Below are positions 26,281 to 34,579 of a DNA stretch of 64,000 nucleotides, piece by piece. Numbering within the stretch: position 1 is the first letter of the stretch; every line of letters begins with the position of its first letter. The notes under the pieces are model-generated. The model had not been told where the DNA came from. It searched no databases and saw only the letters and a list, made by a program, of their open reading frames with translations. This stretch comes from JAAELZ01 sp965209105 (GTDB lineage: Bacteria > Pseudomonadota > Gammaproteobacteria > Arenicellales > Poriferihabitantaceae): contig CBDBQB010000030.1 of assembly GCA_965209105.1 (NCBI GenBank), positions 1 to 64,000 on the forward strand. Direction: 5' to 3'. The position numbers and the translations under genes were made by a program.

Positions 26281-27774
26281 GTGATTCGCACTTCAGCAGA
26301 AATTAAGCCTTCCTCTCGGGGTATAAACGATCCTCTGTACTCCCAGCTTGCGGCAGTACTTCCTAAGCATTGCATCGTGGCGGACAAAGATTCAATTAAA
26401 CCCTACGAATGTGATGGCCTAAGCGCCTATCGCGAGATACCGCGGCTCGTCGTATTACCCGAAACAGTCGAACAAATTCAGGCAGTGATGAAACTCTGTC
26501 AGCATACCCAAACGCCGATCGTTCCGCGTGGCGCAGGCACCTGCTTGTCGGGCGGTGCGACGCCCCATCCCGAAGGCATTGTACTGTCGGTTGCCAAACT
26601 CAACACCATTCTTAAAATCGACGAAAATAATTGCACCGCCACCGTACAAGCGGGGGTGCGCAACCTAGCGATTTCAGAAGCTGTCGAGCACTTGGGCTTA
26701 TATTATGCGCCCGATCCTTCGTCGCAAATTGCTTGCACCATCGGTGGTAATGTGGCCGAAAATGCGGGCGGCGTACATTGCCTTAAATATGGACTCACCG
26801 TTCACAATGTTCTACAAATAAAAATCGTCACACTTAGCGGCGAACTCGTCACACTGGGGAGCGAGTGCCTCGATACGCCCGGCTACGATATGCTGTCCCT
26901 ATTTGTCGGTTCCGAAGGGATGCTGGGAATGGTCGTAGAAGTGGTCGTGCGACTTTTGCCTAAGCCAGAATCACGCATCGCGCTGATGGCCGTTTTCGAC
27001 GATTCCAATTTGGCGGGTGAAGCCGTTGCTGCTGTCATTGCGGACGGAATCATCCCCGCGGGCTTTGAAATGATGGACAATGCCGCCATCTTGGCGGCCG
27101 AAGACTTTGCACAAGCGGGGTATCCTACCGATGCCGAAGCGATACTAATATGCGAGCTCGACGGCATCGACGCATCTCTCGCACCCCAACTTGAGCGCGT
27201 GCAAGCTTTGCTCTTGCAGCGCGGCGCGGTGGACATTCGTGTGGCTGAAAATGAATCAGCGCGGCTCAAGCTTTGGTCAGGACGCAAGAATGCCTTTCCC
27301 GCGGTGGGTCGGATATCCCCCGATTACTACTGCATGGACGGTACCATCCCGCGCAAAGCACTGGCTCAGGTGTTGAATAAAATTGCTGAGCTCTCCGAGC
27401 ACTATGGCTTACGGGTGGCAAACGTATTTCATGCAGGCGACGGCAACCTGCATCCGCTGATCCTATACGATGCGAGCATCCCCGAAGAATTTGAAAAGGC
27501 CGAAGCATTTGGCGGCGAAATCTTGGATTGCTGCATCGCAGTCGGCGGCACAATCACTGGAGAACACGGCGTCGGACTAGAAAAAATAGATCACATGTGT
27601 GTCCAGTTTTCTGATGAGGAGCGCGCGCAATTTTGGGCCATACGCCACGCATTTGACCCAGACGGTCTGTTAAACCCCGGCAAAGCAGTGCCGACACTCA
27701 ATCGCTGCGCGGAATTTGGTGCAATGCATGTACATAATAATCAAATCCCACACCCTGAGATAGAACGCTTTTAA
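26281..27774 (+). CDS. glcD: Glycolate oxidase FAD subunit GlcD
   Basis: 497 residues from GTG at 26281. GlcD carries FAD and oxidises glycolate to glyoxylate with GlcE and GlcF, passing electrons to the membrane quinone pool. The FAD_binding_4 domain (PIVPRGAGTCLSGGATP, ~residues 80-96, and CTIGGNVAENAGG, ~155) and the FAD-oxidase C-domain (GDGNLHPLILYD; TITGEHGVGLEK) are intact. The stop overlaps the glcE ATG by one base, indicating translational coupling. No clear Shine-Dalgarno precedes the GTG. With gph broken at 1789, the glycolate supply must come from another gene or from outside. Confidence 0.94.
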   Translation: MIRTSAEIKPSSRGINDPLYSQLAAVLPKHCIVADKDSIKPYECDGLSAYREIPRLVVLPETVEQIQAVMKLCQHTQTPIVPRGAGTCLSGGATPHPEGIVLSVAKLNTILKIDENNCTATVQAGVRNLAISEAVEHLGLYYAPDPSSQIACTIGGNVAENAGGVHCLKYGLTVHNVLQIKIVTLSGELVTLGSECLDTPGYDMLSLFVGSEGMLGMVVEVVVRLLPKPESRIALMAVFDDSNLAGEAVAAVIADGIIPAGFEMMDNAAILAAEDFAQAGYPTDAEAILICELDGIDASLAPQLERVQALLLQRGAVDIRVAENESARLKLWSGRKNAFPAVGRISPDYYCMDGTIPRKALAQVLNKIAELSEHYGLRVANVFHAGDGNLHPLILYDASIPEEFEKAEAFGGEILDCCIAVGGTITGEHGVGLEKIDHMCVQFSDEERAQFWAIRHAFDPDGLLNPGKAVPTLNRCAEFGAMHVHNNQIPHPEIERF

Positions 27775-28859
27775 TGCTGATGGACAAGCTAACTAAACAA
27801 TGGGCGGCCCAACTCGAACAAGCAAATCGCCAACAGACCCCTATTAATATTTGTGCGGGCAATACCAAGCAGTTCTACGGCGGCGAGCCCACCGGTGAGC
27901 CGCTTGACGTTCGCGACAACAGCGGCATCCTTAACTATGATCCGGCTGAACTGGTTATCGTCGCCAGAGCGGGCACGCCGATTGCCGAGATCGAAAGTGC
28001 CCTCGCAGAAAATCAGCAAATGCTAGGTTTTGAGCCGCCGTTCTCCGCACAGGGCGCGACGTTGGGCGGGGCAATCGCGACCGGCCTAGCAGGCGCAGGG
28101 CGCGCACACTTAGGCGGCGCTCGAGATTTCATCTTGGGCTGTAAGATAATCAACGGCAAAGGTGAGATACTACAGTTCGGGGGGCAAGTGATGAAAAATG
28201 TCGCCGGTTTTGATTTGTTTAGACCCATGGCCGGCGCAATGGGTACTTTGGGACTTATTCTGGAAGTGTCATTGCGGCTTATCCCGCTTCCAGAGGAACA
28301 AATCAGCCTCAGCTTTGCCTGCCCTGAACAAAACGACGCCCTCTCTTTGATGGCCAAGCTTGGCAAAAGTTTGTGTAGCCTAACGGCTAGCGCATGGGAT
28401 CACGGCGAAATCTTGCTTCGCCTATCGGGCAACCTTCAGGGGATTGAACGCGATCAAGCGCTGTTAGCAGCGTATTCTCCGAACCCAGCACCCGCTACAT
28501 TTTGGGAAAACTGCAGTGAGTTTGAGCGCCCGATATTGACCGGATCGGGCAATCCGCAAACATTCATTATTGATGTTCCGCCGACCAGCCCCCCAATCGA
28601 TCTACCGGGCAAACAATTATTAATATGGGGGGGCGCTCGACGTTATTTGGTTGGCTCAAGCCAATTGGACGAAGTTCGGGCAAAGGCCCAAGCCATGAAT
28701 GGACACGTCACGCAACTAAAGGGCGATAATCGCGCGGATTTTTTTTCACCGCTTACTCCATCGTTGTGGAAACTACATCAACAGATCAAGCACGCCTTTG
28801 ATCCAGCTGGCATTCTTAACCCCGGACGCTTGTACTCCGAACTATCAATGAAGACCTAA
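27774..28859 (+). CDS. glcE: Glycolate oxidase FAD-binding subunit GlcE
   Basis: 361 residues. A second FAD_binding_4 subunit, smaller than GlcD and lacking its full substrate domain. The block EPPFSAQGATLGGAIATGLAG and the KNVAGFDLFRPMAGAMGTLG segment are characteristic. The end FDPAGILNPGRLY is shared with GlcD-type oxidases. The ATG at 27774 overlaps the glcD stop; ATG at 27780 is an alternative. The glcE stop overlaps the glcF ATG in the same TAATG manner. Confidence 0.93.
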   Translation: MLMDKLTKQWAAQLEQANRQQTPINICAGNTKQFYGGEPTGEPLDVRDNSGILNYDPAELVIVARAGTPIAEIESALAENQQMLGFEPPFSAQGATLGGAIATGLAGAGRAHLGGARDFILGCKIINGKGEILQFGGQVMKNVAGFDLFRPMAGAMGTLGLILEVSLRLIPLPEEQISLSFACPEQNDALSLMAKLGKSLCSLTASAWDHGEILLRLSGNLQGIERDQALLAAYSPNPAPATFWENCSEFERPILTGSGNPQTFIIDVPPTSPPIDLPGKQLLIWGGARRYLVGSSQLDEVRAKAQAMNGHVTQLKGDNRADFFSPLTPSLWKLHQQIKHAFDPAGILNPGRLYSELSMKT

Positions 28860-30061
28860 TGGATATTCGACTCGCCGAAGCCTATGTAGATAACGCAAGC
28901 GCCCAGGAAGCGGCTGATATTGTCCGCAAATGTGTGCATTGCGGATTTTGCAACGCGACCTGCCCGACCTACCAATTGCTCGGCGACGAAGCAGACGGCC
29001 CGCGCGGGCGAATTTACTTGATCAAGCAGTTATTAGAAACTGGGCAAGCCACCGCTAACACGCGTACACATTTGGATCGTTGCTTATTGTGCCGTGCCTG
29101 CGAAACGACCTGCCCCTCGGGGGTCCAGTATGGTCGCTTACTTGAAACGGGGCGCACAATCATGGAAACTGAACAGCCCCGCAGCAGGCTGCAAACGCTG
29201 ACGCGCAAAGCCGTTGCCAAGGCGCTTGCGTATCCTGTACTGATTAAGGGGGCGATCGGTGTCGCGGTACGCGGCCGATCTTTGTTGCCCGGTTCGATAG
29301 AAAAACAGCTGCCTGAAAACTTGGTGACTGAGCCATGGCCTGTCGCCCAACATCCTCGCCGTATGCTCGTTTTAGGGGGTTGCGTTCAGCCCACCCTGAG
29401 CCCCAATACCAACCTGAAGGCCGCCCAGTTGTTGGATAAATTGGGTATTTCGCTACTGCAAGAAAGCCAAGCGGGTTGTTGCGGTGCCGTTGGCTTACAC
29501 ACCAGTGATACCGATATGGGCATGCGTCACGTTCGCGCGCGCATTGACCAGTGGTGGCCGCAAATTGAACAGGGTATCGAGGCGATTGTCTTCAGTGCCT
29601 CGGGCTGTGGCGCGACGATAAAAGAATACGGACACTTACTCAAAGATGATGCTCAATATGCGGAAAAAGCAGCACGTGTTTCTGAGATAGCCAAAGATTT
29701 ATCTGAGGTCGTCGTGACTGAGGTCGAGCACTTAGACACGAACATCGGGCAGCAGAAAAAAATTGTGTTCCATCCACCCTGTACCTTGCAGCACGGTTTG
29801 AAAATAACCGGTGTCGTAGAAACGATTTTAGAAAAAGTCGGTTATGATTTACTCCCTTTCAAAGATTCTCACTTGTGTTGTGGATCAGCGGGCACCTATT
29901 CCATTTTTCAGCCTAGCCTATCCAAACAACTACGTGACAATAAACTCTCCGCACTACAGCATGACTCTCCCGAACTAATCGCGACGGCCAATATCGGCTG
30001 TGAGCAGCACCTCAAGGCCAAGGCAGATGTCAAAGTCGTTCATTGGATCGAGCTTTTGTGA
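28859..30061 (+). CDS. glcF: Glycolate oxidase iron-sulfur subunit GlcF
   Basis: 400 residues. Two 4Fe-4S clusters are expected from CVHCGFCNATCP (~residue 25) and CLLCRACETTCPSG (~80). Two CCG domains follow (GGCVQPTLSP with the CCGAVGLH part, and LCCGSAGTYS). The subunit relays electrons from GlcDE to the quinone pool. It closes the glcDEF operon; the next gene starts 61 nt later on the same strand. Confidence 0.94.
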   Translation: MDIRLAEAYVDNASAQEAADIVRKCVHCGFCNATCPTYQLLGDEADGPRGRIYLIKQLLETGQATANTRTHLDRCLLCRACETTCPSGVQYGRLLETGRTIMETEQPRSRLQTLTRKAVAKALAYPVLIKGAIGVAVRGRSLLPGSIEKQLPENLVTEPWPVAQHPRRMLVLGGCVQPTLSPNTNLKAAQLLDKLGISLLQESQAGCCGAVGLHTSDTDMGMRHVRARIDQWWPQIEQGIEAIVFSASGCGATIKEYGHLLKDDAQYAEKAARVSEIAKDLSEVVVTEVEHLDTNIGQQKKIVFHPPCTLQHGLKITGVVETILEKVGYDLLPFKDSHLCCGSAGTYSIFQPSLSKQLRDNKLSALQHDSPELIATANIGCEQHLKAKADVKVVHWIELL

Positions 30062-30122
30062 TAACGCAACAATTTTATTTCTCCGCCCAGCTGAACCCGC
30101 TTTTCTTGTAGGAGAGAAGGTG

Positions 30123-30455
30123 ATGGAAGATACATTTTATAAATACCACGTCTTCGTTTGCGTAAACCAACGAGAGGAATTATCTGCCTGCGATGATTTT
30201 GATACAGCAAAAATACGCAATTATCTCAAGCAGCAGATGAAGGAAAAGAATCTATACGGCGAAGGTAAAGTTAGAATCAGCCAATCCGGTTGCTTGGGGA
30301 GGTGTTTAAAAGGGCCCGTTTTAGTCGTCTATCCACAGGCAATTTGGTACACTTATGTTGATCATCACGATATCGACGAGATCATCGAATCACATTTAAT
30401 CAACGATAAAATTGTCGAACGTCTGCATATTGATGCCGATAATCCAAGTATTTAG
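30123..30455 (+). CDS. Thioredoxin-like [2Fe-2S] ferredoxin family protein
   Basis: 110 residues from the ATG at 30123, chosen because AGAGAAGG precedes it and because the upstream frame has no family similarity. Four cysteines (HVFVCVNQRE, SACDD, SGCLGRC) are placed as in the (2Fe-2S) ferredoxin domain found in small bacterial electron carriers. The KGPVLVVYPQAIWYTYVDHHD stretch is typical of this group. It may shuttle electrons linked to glycolate oxidation, but location is the only hint. Confidence 0.85.
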   Translation: MEDTFYKYHVFVCVNQREELSACDDFDTAKIRNYLKQQMKEKNLYGEGKVRISQSGCLGRCLKGPVLVVYPQAIWYTYVDHHDIDEIIESHLINDKIVERLHIDADNPSI

Positions 30456-30500
30456 CGCAAAACCATACAAAAGTATTTAATTAATAACTAATATTATTGC

Positions 30501-30529
30501 TTGACAAGCTCGGCAATATATTAGAAAAT
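30501..30529 (+). promoter_or_regulatory. Promoter of predicted small RNA 1
   Basis: Consensus TTGACA (30501-30506), 17-bp spacer, then GAAAAT (30524-30529, 4 of 6 matches). The predicted start, about 30536, coincides with the first base of a hairpin. Confidence 0.55.
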
Positions 30530-30535
30530 AGCGAT

Positions 30536-30653
30536 ACTGTGATTGAGACAGTAAGAGATTATAAAGTTATTGATCGTTTCGTCAGTAGCTTGACCTCCTC
30601 CTCCATCCTCCTTTGGTGGTTTAGGCGTGGCATTTATGCCGCGCCCTTTTTTT
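30536..30653 (+). ncRNA. Predicted small RNA 1 with C/U-rich anti-SD stretch
   Basis: About 118 nt between a promoter and a textbook intrinsic terminator. A 5' hairpin (ACTGT / ACAGT, 30536-30552) is followed by an open stretch containing CCTCCTCCTCCATCCTCC (30594-30611), which is complementary to Shine-Dalgarno sequences. The terminator stem GGCGTGGCA (30624-30632) / TGCCGCGCC (30637-30645) ends in T7. No reading frame fits. By structure this looks like a base-pairing regulatory RNA. Its family is not one I recognise. Confidence 0.6.
30624..30653 (+). terminator. Intrinsic terminator of small RNA 1
   Basis: A 9-bp stem (one G-T pair) with a TTTA loop, followed by C and seven T residues (30647-30653). 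Confidence 0.9.
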
Positions 30654-30671
30654 GCCTAAATTTCCTTGGAA

Positions 30672-30714
30672 TGTGAGAAATCTCACATCACGATGCCACA
30701 GACGCAACTATCAT
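30672..30714 (+). promoter_or_regulatory. CRP-type site and class II promoter of small RNA 2
   Basis: TGTGA-GAAATC-TCACA at 30672-30687 is a perfect CRP half-site pair. TATCAT at 30709-30714 serves as a -10. A start at about 30721 puts the CRP centre (30679.5) at -41.5, the classical class II activator position, replacing a -35 box. A second short palindrome, CACAT-N7-ATGTG, lies at 30722-30738 and would be the first hairpin of the transcript. Confidence 0.65.
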
Positions 30715-30720
30715 ACAGCC

Positions 30721-30819
30721 TCACATTTCTCAGATGTGTTTAAACAATCAGGCTCCAAAACCTAATTGTTTACCTCCAATGTAATGTTTGGAACCTAGGC
30801 GACTGGGTTCCTTTTTTTT
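30721..30819 (+). ncRNA. Predicted CRP-activated small RNA 2
   Basis: About 99 nt with three hairpins: CACAT / ATGTG (30722-30738), AAACAAT / ATTGTTT (30742-30771, inner AGG / CCT) and a terminator GGAACC (30790-30795) / GGTTCC (30806-30811) followed by T8. An unpaired TACCTCCAATG at 30771-30781 could pair with a ribosome-binding site. It resembles Spot 42 in logic (CRP control, compact, Rho-independent end) but not in sequence, and activation rather than repression is predicted here. Confidence 0.6.
30790..30819 (+). terminator. Intrinsic terminator of small RNA 2
   Basis: GGAACC / GGTTCC stem with loop TAGGCGACTG, then T8 (30812-30819). The tract from 30820 to 31071 shows no further element I can name. 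Confidence 0.85.
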
Positions 30820-31071
30820 GTCGTGGGCTTTTTCCCAAATAGAGAATTATTAGTGGGGAAACGGATCTGACCTGATTTTGTCTCCGCCTCTTTGTTAACC
30901 ATTTGAGCAAAGCGGCAAGTAAAGCAGCACTTGAAAGCCTCCGGCAGGCGCAGGTGAATATACCTTACAGAACGAAATTTGCTTTTATGCCTCTAGCAAA
31001 GACCTAAATTTTTCTTACCCCGTGCAGAGGCTGATAGAATCGGCGCATGAGGGTTTTCAAAGGCGCTGGTA

Positions 31072-32970
31072 GTGAGCGGCGTTAGCTATCTAATTGTTCA
31101 TTTACTCGCGCTTATCGGGCCGGGCTACTTATTGGTGCGCGCGACTCGTATACGCGCGGCTGACGGCGTGTTTATCCCTGCCAATGGATATATTTACTAT
31201 ATCTTTATCGCTTTTTTTACCAAATGGCTCGATCTATCGCTGGTCACCTTCTTGGTAATATACGTCGTTTTGTTATTGCCGCTGGCGCTGCTTGCTTTCA
31301 CGCGCCGCAGCGAAAATTTTGGCAAACGCCTAGACTCACATTGGCTAGTCGGTCTCGGCTTGGTAAGCATCGCTTACCTTATTTACCGATATTTTGTAGG
31401 CCCGTATAGCGAACTACCCGCCGACCTATACCACCACATGGAATATGCGCGCATAGAATTTGACGCGCTCAACGATGATCAGCTTGGCAGTTCACCATCG
31501 CTAAAATCCCTGCTCAACCAACGCGGGGGAATTTGGTATAGTTTCTACGCGCTGATCACGCACCTATGCGGCTTTGAACTCAATCAGACGATCCGCTGGG
31601 CAAGTCTCGCCAACGGTCTAATCTTTCTCGGCGTGGTGTATAGTTTCGCTTGGTACATTTTCGGCCGTGCAGAGATAAGTGCACGCGCGCGATTGACTGC
31701 TGCTGCTCTAGCCGCATTCTTTGTCGCCGCGCATATGGGCATCAATGTTTTCTCATACCTTAGGTATTATGCGTTGGCACCGACCATGCTCAATATGACA
31801 ATATTCTTCGCGGCTGTCATCGCCATACACGAACTGTACGAATGGCAATCAAAGCAGTTTCGGTTGGCGCTATATATTGTATTGGGTGGGCTTGCAGCTG
31901 TGGTCGTTCATACCCAAGAAGTACTGTTTATATTGATTTATAGCGGCATGCTGCTGGCGTGGTATGCGCTGGTGCCGACCCGGTTTGTGCGACAAAGCGC
32001 TGGCCATATTGCGGACACATCCAGATGGGGTTATCGCTTGATGCTACTCCTGTTCGTATCGGGCTTTATCGCCTTGGTCATTTGGACCTACCTTAACCAC
32101 GATCGCCCGACTGATTTCTTCAATAAGATTATACAAGCCTCGGAGCAAGGCCCTATCTTTAACCGCGTGTTGTATCTCAATCCCGCTTACCAAGGTATTC
32201 AAACCATCACTGTTTGGGGGCTGGCTGTGTTCGCATTGTTCGCCGTGTATTGGCGAAAATTTATCCACCACCCCTACTTATTCAGTGGAATGCTGATCCC
32301 ATTCGTCACTGTGTTCAATCCGGTTTTCGTGGACTGGTTTCTTCGCATGGATGGCGTGCACACGCTCTGGAGATCGCTCTACATCGTTCCAATACATTTT
32401 GTTGCGGGGCTGTTGGTGGTTTATTTATACCTCTCCGCTCGTCACGCTGAATCTCGAATGCGTCGAATAGTTCCGTATCTTGGTATTGTCTTACTCTTCG
32501 CGCTGTTATTACCCATTCCGGGCGTTAATTCAAACAGTCGTTTAACGCTCACCAAGACTGACGCCGATGAATCATTTATGTATTGGCAAGATTTAGTCGA
32601 TTACTTGAACGATGAGTCCGTCGATACGACTTTTATATTAACTGACCCCGTCACGGGTTATATGCTAAACGGTTTAACCAAACATCGGAGTTATCAGTAC
32701 AAATTTCTCAATCGTTACACGCGTAGGATTAATTTTGATGACTACGACGATGGCCCGCTAAAAAGATACAAGGATTGGTTGTTGGTCATCAATGATCGAC
32801 GCGGGGGGCATAGCGAAACGGGGGGGGCTTCTCGTCATTGGGACGCTGAGGTTCTAAATACATCTGCTTTTTACTCGCAAGCGCTACGTCAGCACATTGA
32901 AAACAACCCGGAACAGCGTTTTTCCTTACGCTGGCAAGCACCGAAGATACGCGTCTACCAAATACAGTAA
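31072..32970 (+). CDS. Large polytopic membrane protein, GT-C-like, function unknown
   Basis: 632 residues from a GTG. About 12 hydrophobic segments fill residues 5-495, and a soluble C-terminal part of ~135 residues follows. Short loops carry ELPADLYHHMEYARIE early and TLWRSLYIVPIHFVAG later. The Asp/His-rich first large loop after helix 4 is reminiscent of GT-C lipid-linked sugar transferases, but no diagnostic motif is seen. The GTG start is weakly supported. It stands alone, with small RNA genes upstream and a ppa remnant downstream, so context gives no function. Confidence 0.6.
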   Translation: MSGVSYLIVHLLALIGPGYLLVRATRIRAADGVFIPANGYIYYIFIAFFTKWLDLSLVTFLVIYVVLLLPLALLAFTRRSENFGKRLDSHWLVGLGLVSIAYLIYRYFVGPYSELPADLYHHMEYARIEFDALNDDQLGSSPSLKSLLNQRGGIWYSFYALITHLCGFELNQTIRWASLANGLIFLGVVYSFAWYIFGRAEISARARLTAAALAAFFVAAHMGINVFSYLRYYALAPTMLNMTIFFAAVIAIHELYEWQSKQFRLALYIVLGGLAAVVVHTQEVLFILIYSGMLLAWYALVPTRFVRQSAGHIADTSRWGYRLMLLLFVSGFIALVIWTYLNHDRPTDFFNKIIQASEQGPIFNRVLYLNPAYQGIQTITVWGLAVFALFAVYWRKFIHHPYLFSGMLIPFVTVFNPVFVDWFLRMDGVHTLWRSLYIVPIHFVAGLLVVYLYLSARHAESRMRRIVPYLGIVLLFALLLPIPGVNSNSRLTLTKTDADESFMYWQDLVDYLNDESVDTTFILTDPVTGYMLNGLTKHRSYQYKFLNRYTRRINFDDYDDGPLKRYKDWLLVINDRRGGHSETGGASRHWDAEVLNTSAFYSQALRQHIENNPEQRFSLRWQAPKIRVYQIQ

Positions 32971-33077
32971 ACTGAGCACCGCATCAAATAGGATTTGCAA
33001 ACATCCCCACACATTCAATGGTATTCCCATACAGTTTTCTGTCCTATCGCGCGCCCTGACCAATTAAGTAAAACATC

Positions 33078-33299
33078 ATGCCATTGAGAAGTATCCCCGC
33101 GGGTAATGTCCCCAACACTTTCGGGGATGGCGTCGAAGAGCAAAAGATAATTGCGGTGCCTATCGATAAGCTGAGCTCCTTTTATCAAGATGTCAGTACG
33201 ATCCGCGAACTACCCCGAGAATTGTTGAATCGAACCTCTCATTTCTTTGAGCACTTTAAAGACTCGAAACCCGGGAAATGGATGAAAATTCATGGCTAG
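33078..33299 (+). pseudogene. ppa: Inorganic pyrophosphatase remnant with internal deletion
   Basis: The first residues (MPLRSIPAG) resemble the Ppa N-terminus (M-L-VPAG). From residue ~18 the protein matches the C-terminal third: KIIAVPIDKLSSFYQDV, then LPRELLNRTSHFFEHFKD and PGKWMKI. About 100 central residues, with the metal-binding Asp cluster, are missing, so no catalysis is possible. The reading frame ends where the recombinase gene begins (overlap 33278-33299). The remnant is best explained by insertion or deletion linked to the recombinase. Confidence 0.75.
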
Positions 33300-34324
33300 T
33301 TGATAAACACTTAAGCGGAAGGCGTATTTGTCAAAGCACTGGAACAGCTGAACTTGCTGAAGCTCAACGGTATTTGACCCGATTAAGTGAAGAAATGCGC
33401 CAAGCTTCAGTTTATGGAGTAAGGCCAGTAAGAACATTCGAGCAAGCCGCTATTAAGTTTGCTAAAGAGAATACGCAAAAGCGTAGCCTTGATAGTGACA
33501 TTAGCCGACTCAAAGGCATTATGCCTTGGATTCGAGATGAGCGAATTGATCGGATGCATATGGGCACTTTGCAACCTTGGATTAAATTCCGTAAAAAACA
33601 AAATGTTGCCGTTGGTACGATCAATCATGGTTTAAAGATTGTTCGCCATATTCTCAATCTCGCAGCAACTGATTGGGTAGACGATAATGGGCTAAGCTGG
33701 CTCGTTCATCCACCTAAAATTCGGTTATTGCCCGATAAGAATATGCGAAAGCCTTATCCTTTAAGTTGGTCGGAACAAGAAAAGATGTTTTCTTATTTAC
33801 CAGAACATCTTTTCAATATGGCAACCTTTGCTGTTCATACGGGATGCAGAGACGGGGAAATATCAAAGCTAAGGTGGGATTGGGAAATACCAATTCCTCA
33901 GTTTGATACGTCTCTTTTTCTAATTCCAGGGGAGTATGTCAAAAACTCAGATGATCGCTTGGTTGTGTTGAATGATACAGCCAAAGCAATTGTTAATAAG
34001 GTTCGTGGTAGCCACCCAGAAAGTGTTTTTACATTTCGAGGAAAACCTACCCAGCGAATTATGAATTCAGCTTGGAAAACCGCTCGTCAAAAAGCTGGAA
34101 TTTCTAACCTAAGAGTTCATGACCTTAAGCACACTTTCGGCGCTAGATTACGTGAAGCTGGTGTGTCATTTGAGGATAGACAAGACCTTTTAGGTCATCG
34201 TTCCCATAGGGTTACAACACATTATTCGGCAGCAGATTTGTCTAAACTGATTGAAGCAGTAAATCTCGTTTCAAAGCGCGATACTGATAAACCAGAGTTA
34301 GTTCTACTACGAAGATCATTGTAG
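33278..34324 (+). CDS. Tyrosine recombinase/integrase
   Basis: 348 residues. An N-terminal SAM-like core-binding domain (~50-150) is followed by a catalytic domain. Arg I is in HTGCRDGEISKLRW, the box II triad reads HDLKHTF with Lys in the place of the usual Arg, then LGHRS and the nucleophile Tyr in TTHYSAADL. The first residues (MDENSWLVDKHLSGRR) lie on the ppa remnant, suggesting that the original start was lost or replaced. The gene is visibly more AT-rich than its neighbours, a sign of transfer. It points toward the 3' end of a tRNA gene 80 bp away, a common attachment site. Confidence 0.9.
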   Translation: MDENSWLVDKHLSGRRICQSTGTAELAEAQRYLTRLSEEMRQASVYGVRPVRTFEQAAIKFAKENTQKRSLDSDISRLKGIMPWIRDERIDRMHMGTLQPWIKFRKKQNVAVGTINHGLKIVRHILNLAATDWVDDNGLSWLVHPPKIRLLPDKNMRKPYPLSWSEQEKMFSYLPEHLFNMATFAVHTGCRDGEISKLRWDWEIPIPQFDTSLFLIPGEYVKNSDDRLVVLNDTAKAIVNKVRGSHPESVFTFRGKPTQRIMNSAWKTARQKAGISNLRVHDLKHTFGARLREAGVSFEDRQDLLGHRSHRVTTHYSAADLSKLIEAVNLVSKRDTDKPELVLLRRSL

Positions 34325-34344
34325 TAATTCCGCAAATCCCCGCA

Positions 34345-34365
34345 AAACTCCCGCAAGGGGTTTTT
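34345..34365 (+). terminator. Intrinsic terminator of the integrase gene
   Basis: AAACTCC (34345-34351) pairs with GGGGTTT (34357-34363) around a CGCAA loop, ending in a T run to 34365. Confidence 0.75.
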
Positions 34366-34403
34366 GGGAAAATGAAAAAACGGCTCTAAGCCATTGAAAA
34401 ATA

Positions 34404-34480
34404 TGGTGGGCCCGGAAGGACTTGAACCTTCGACCAATGGATTATGAGTCCACTGCTCTAACCAGCTGAGCTACAGGCCC
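34404..34480 (-). tRNA. tRNA with CAT anticodon, probably tRNA-Ile2
   Basis: 77 nt including an encoded CCA. Acceptor GGGCCTG / CGGGCCC, D-arm GCTC-GAGC, anticodon loop CTCATAA and T-loop TTCAAGT are all well formed. CAT could mean elongator Met or lysidine-modified Ile2. I favour Ile2 because the D-arm and variable loop (TTGGTCG) resemble ileX, which also lies near rpoD in Escherichia coli. It sits 99 bp downstream of rpoD on the same strand. Confidence 0.9.
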
Positions 34481-34539
34481 GTATTGAGGTAACTAAGCGT
34501 GCGAAGAGACTTTGCGTGCCAGCTTGGGGAGGCGAGATG

Positions 34540-34565
34540 TTACCGCAGACGGGTGTCTGCGGTAA
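34540..34565. other. Strong hairpin after rpoD
   Basis: TTACCGCAGAC (34540-34550) and GTCTGCGGTAA (34555-34565) form an 11-bp perfect stem with a GGGT loop, 14 nt past the rpoD stop. There is no T run on either strand, so it may protect the 3' end or act as a processing signal. Confidence 0.65.
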
Positions 34566-34579
34566 ACCGGATTAAGCGC

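Noticed and set aside
34404..34480. tRNA as a proven attachment site of an integrative element
   Set aside because: No duplicated tRNA tail exists in this window, so the boundaries of any element cannot be drawn.
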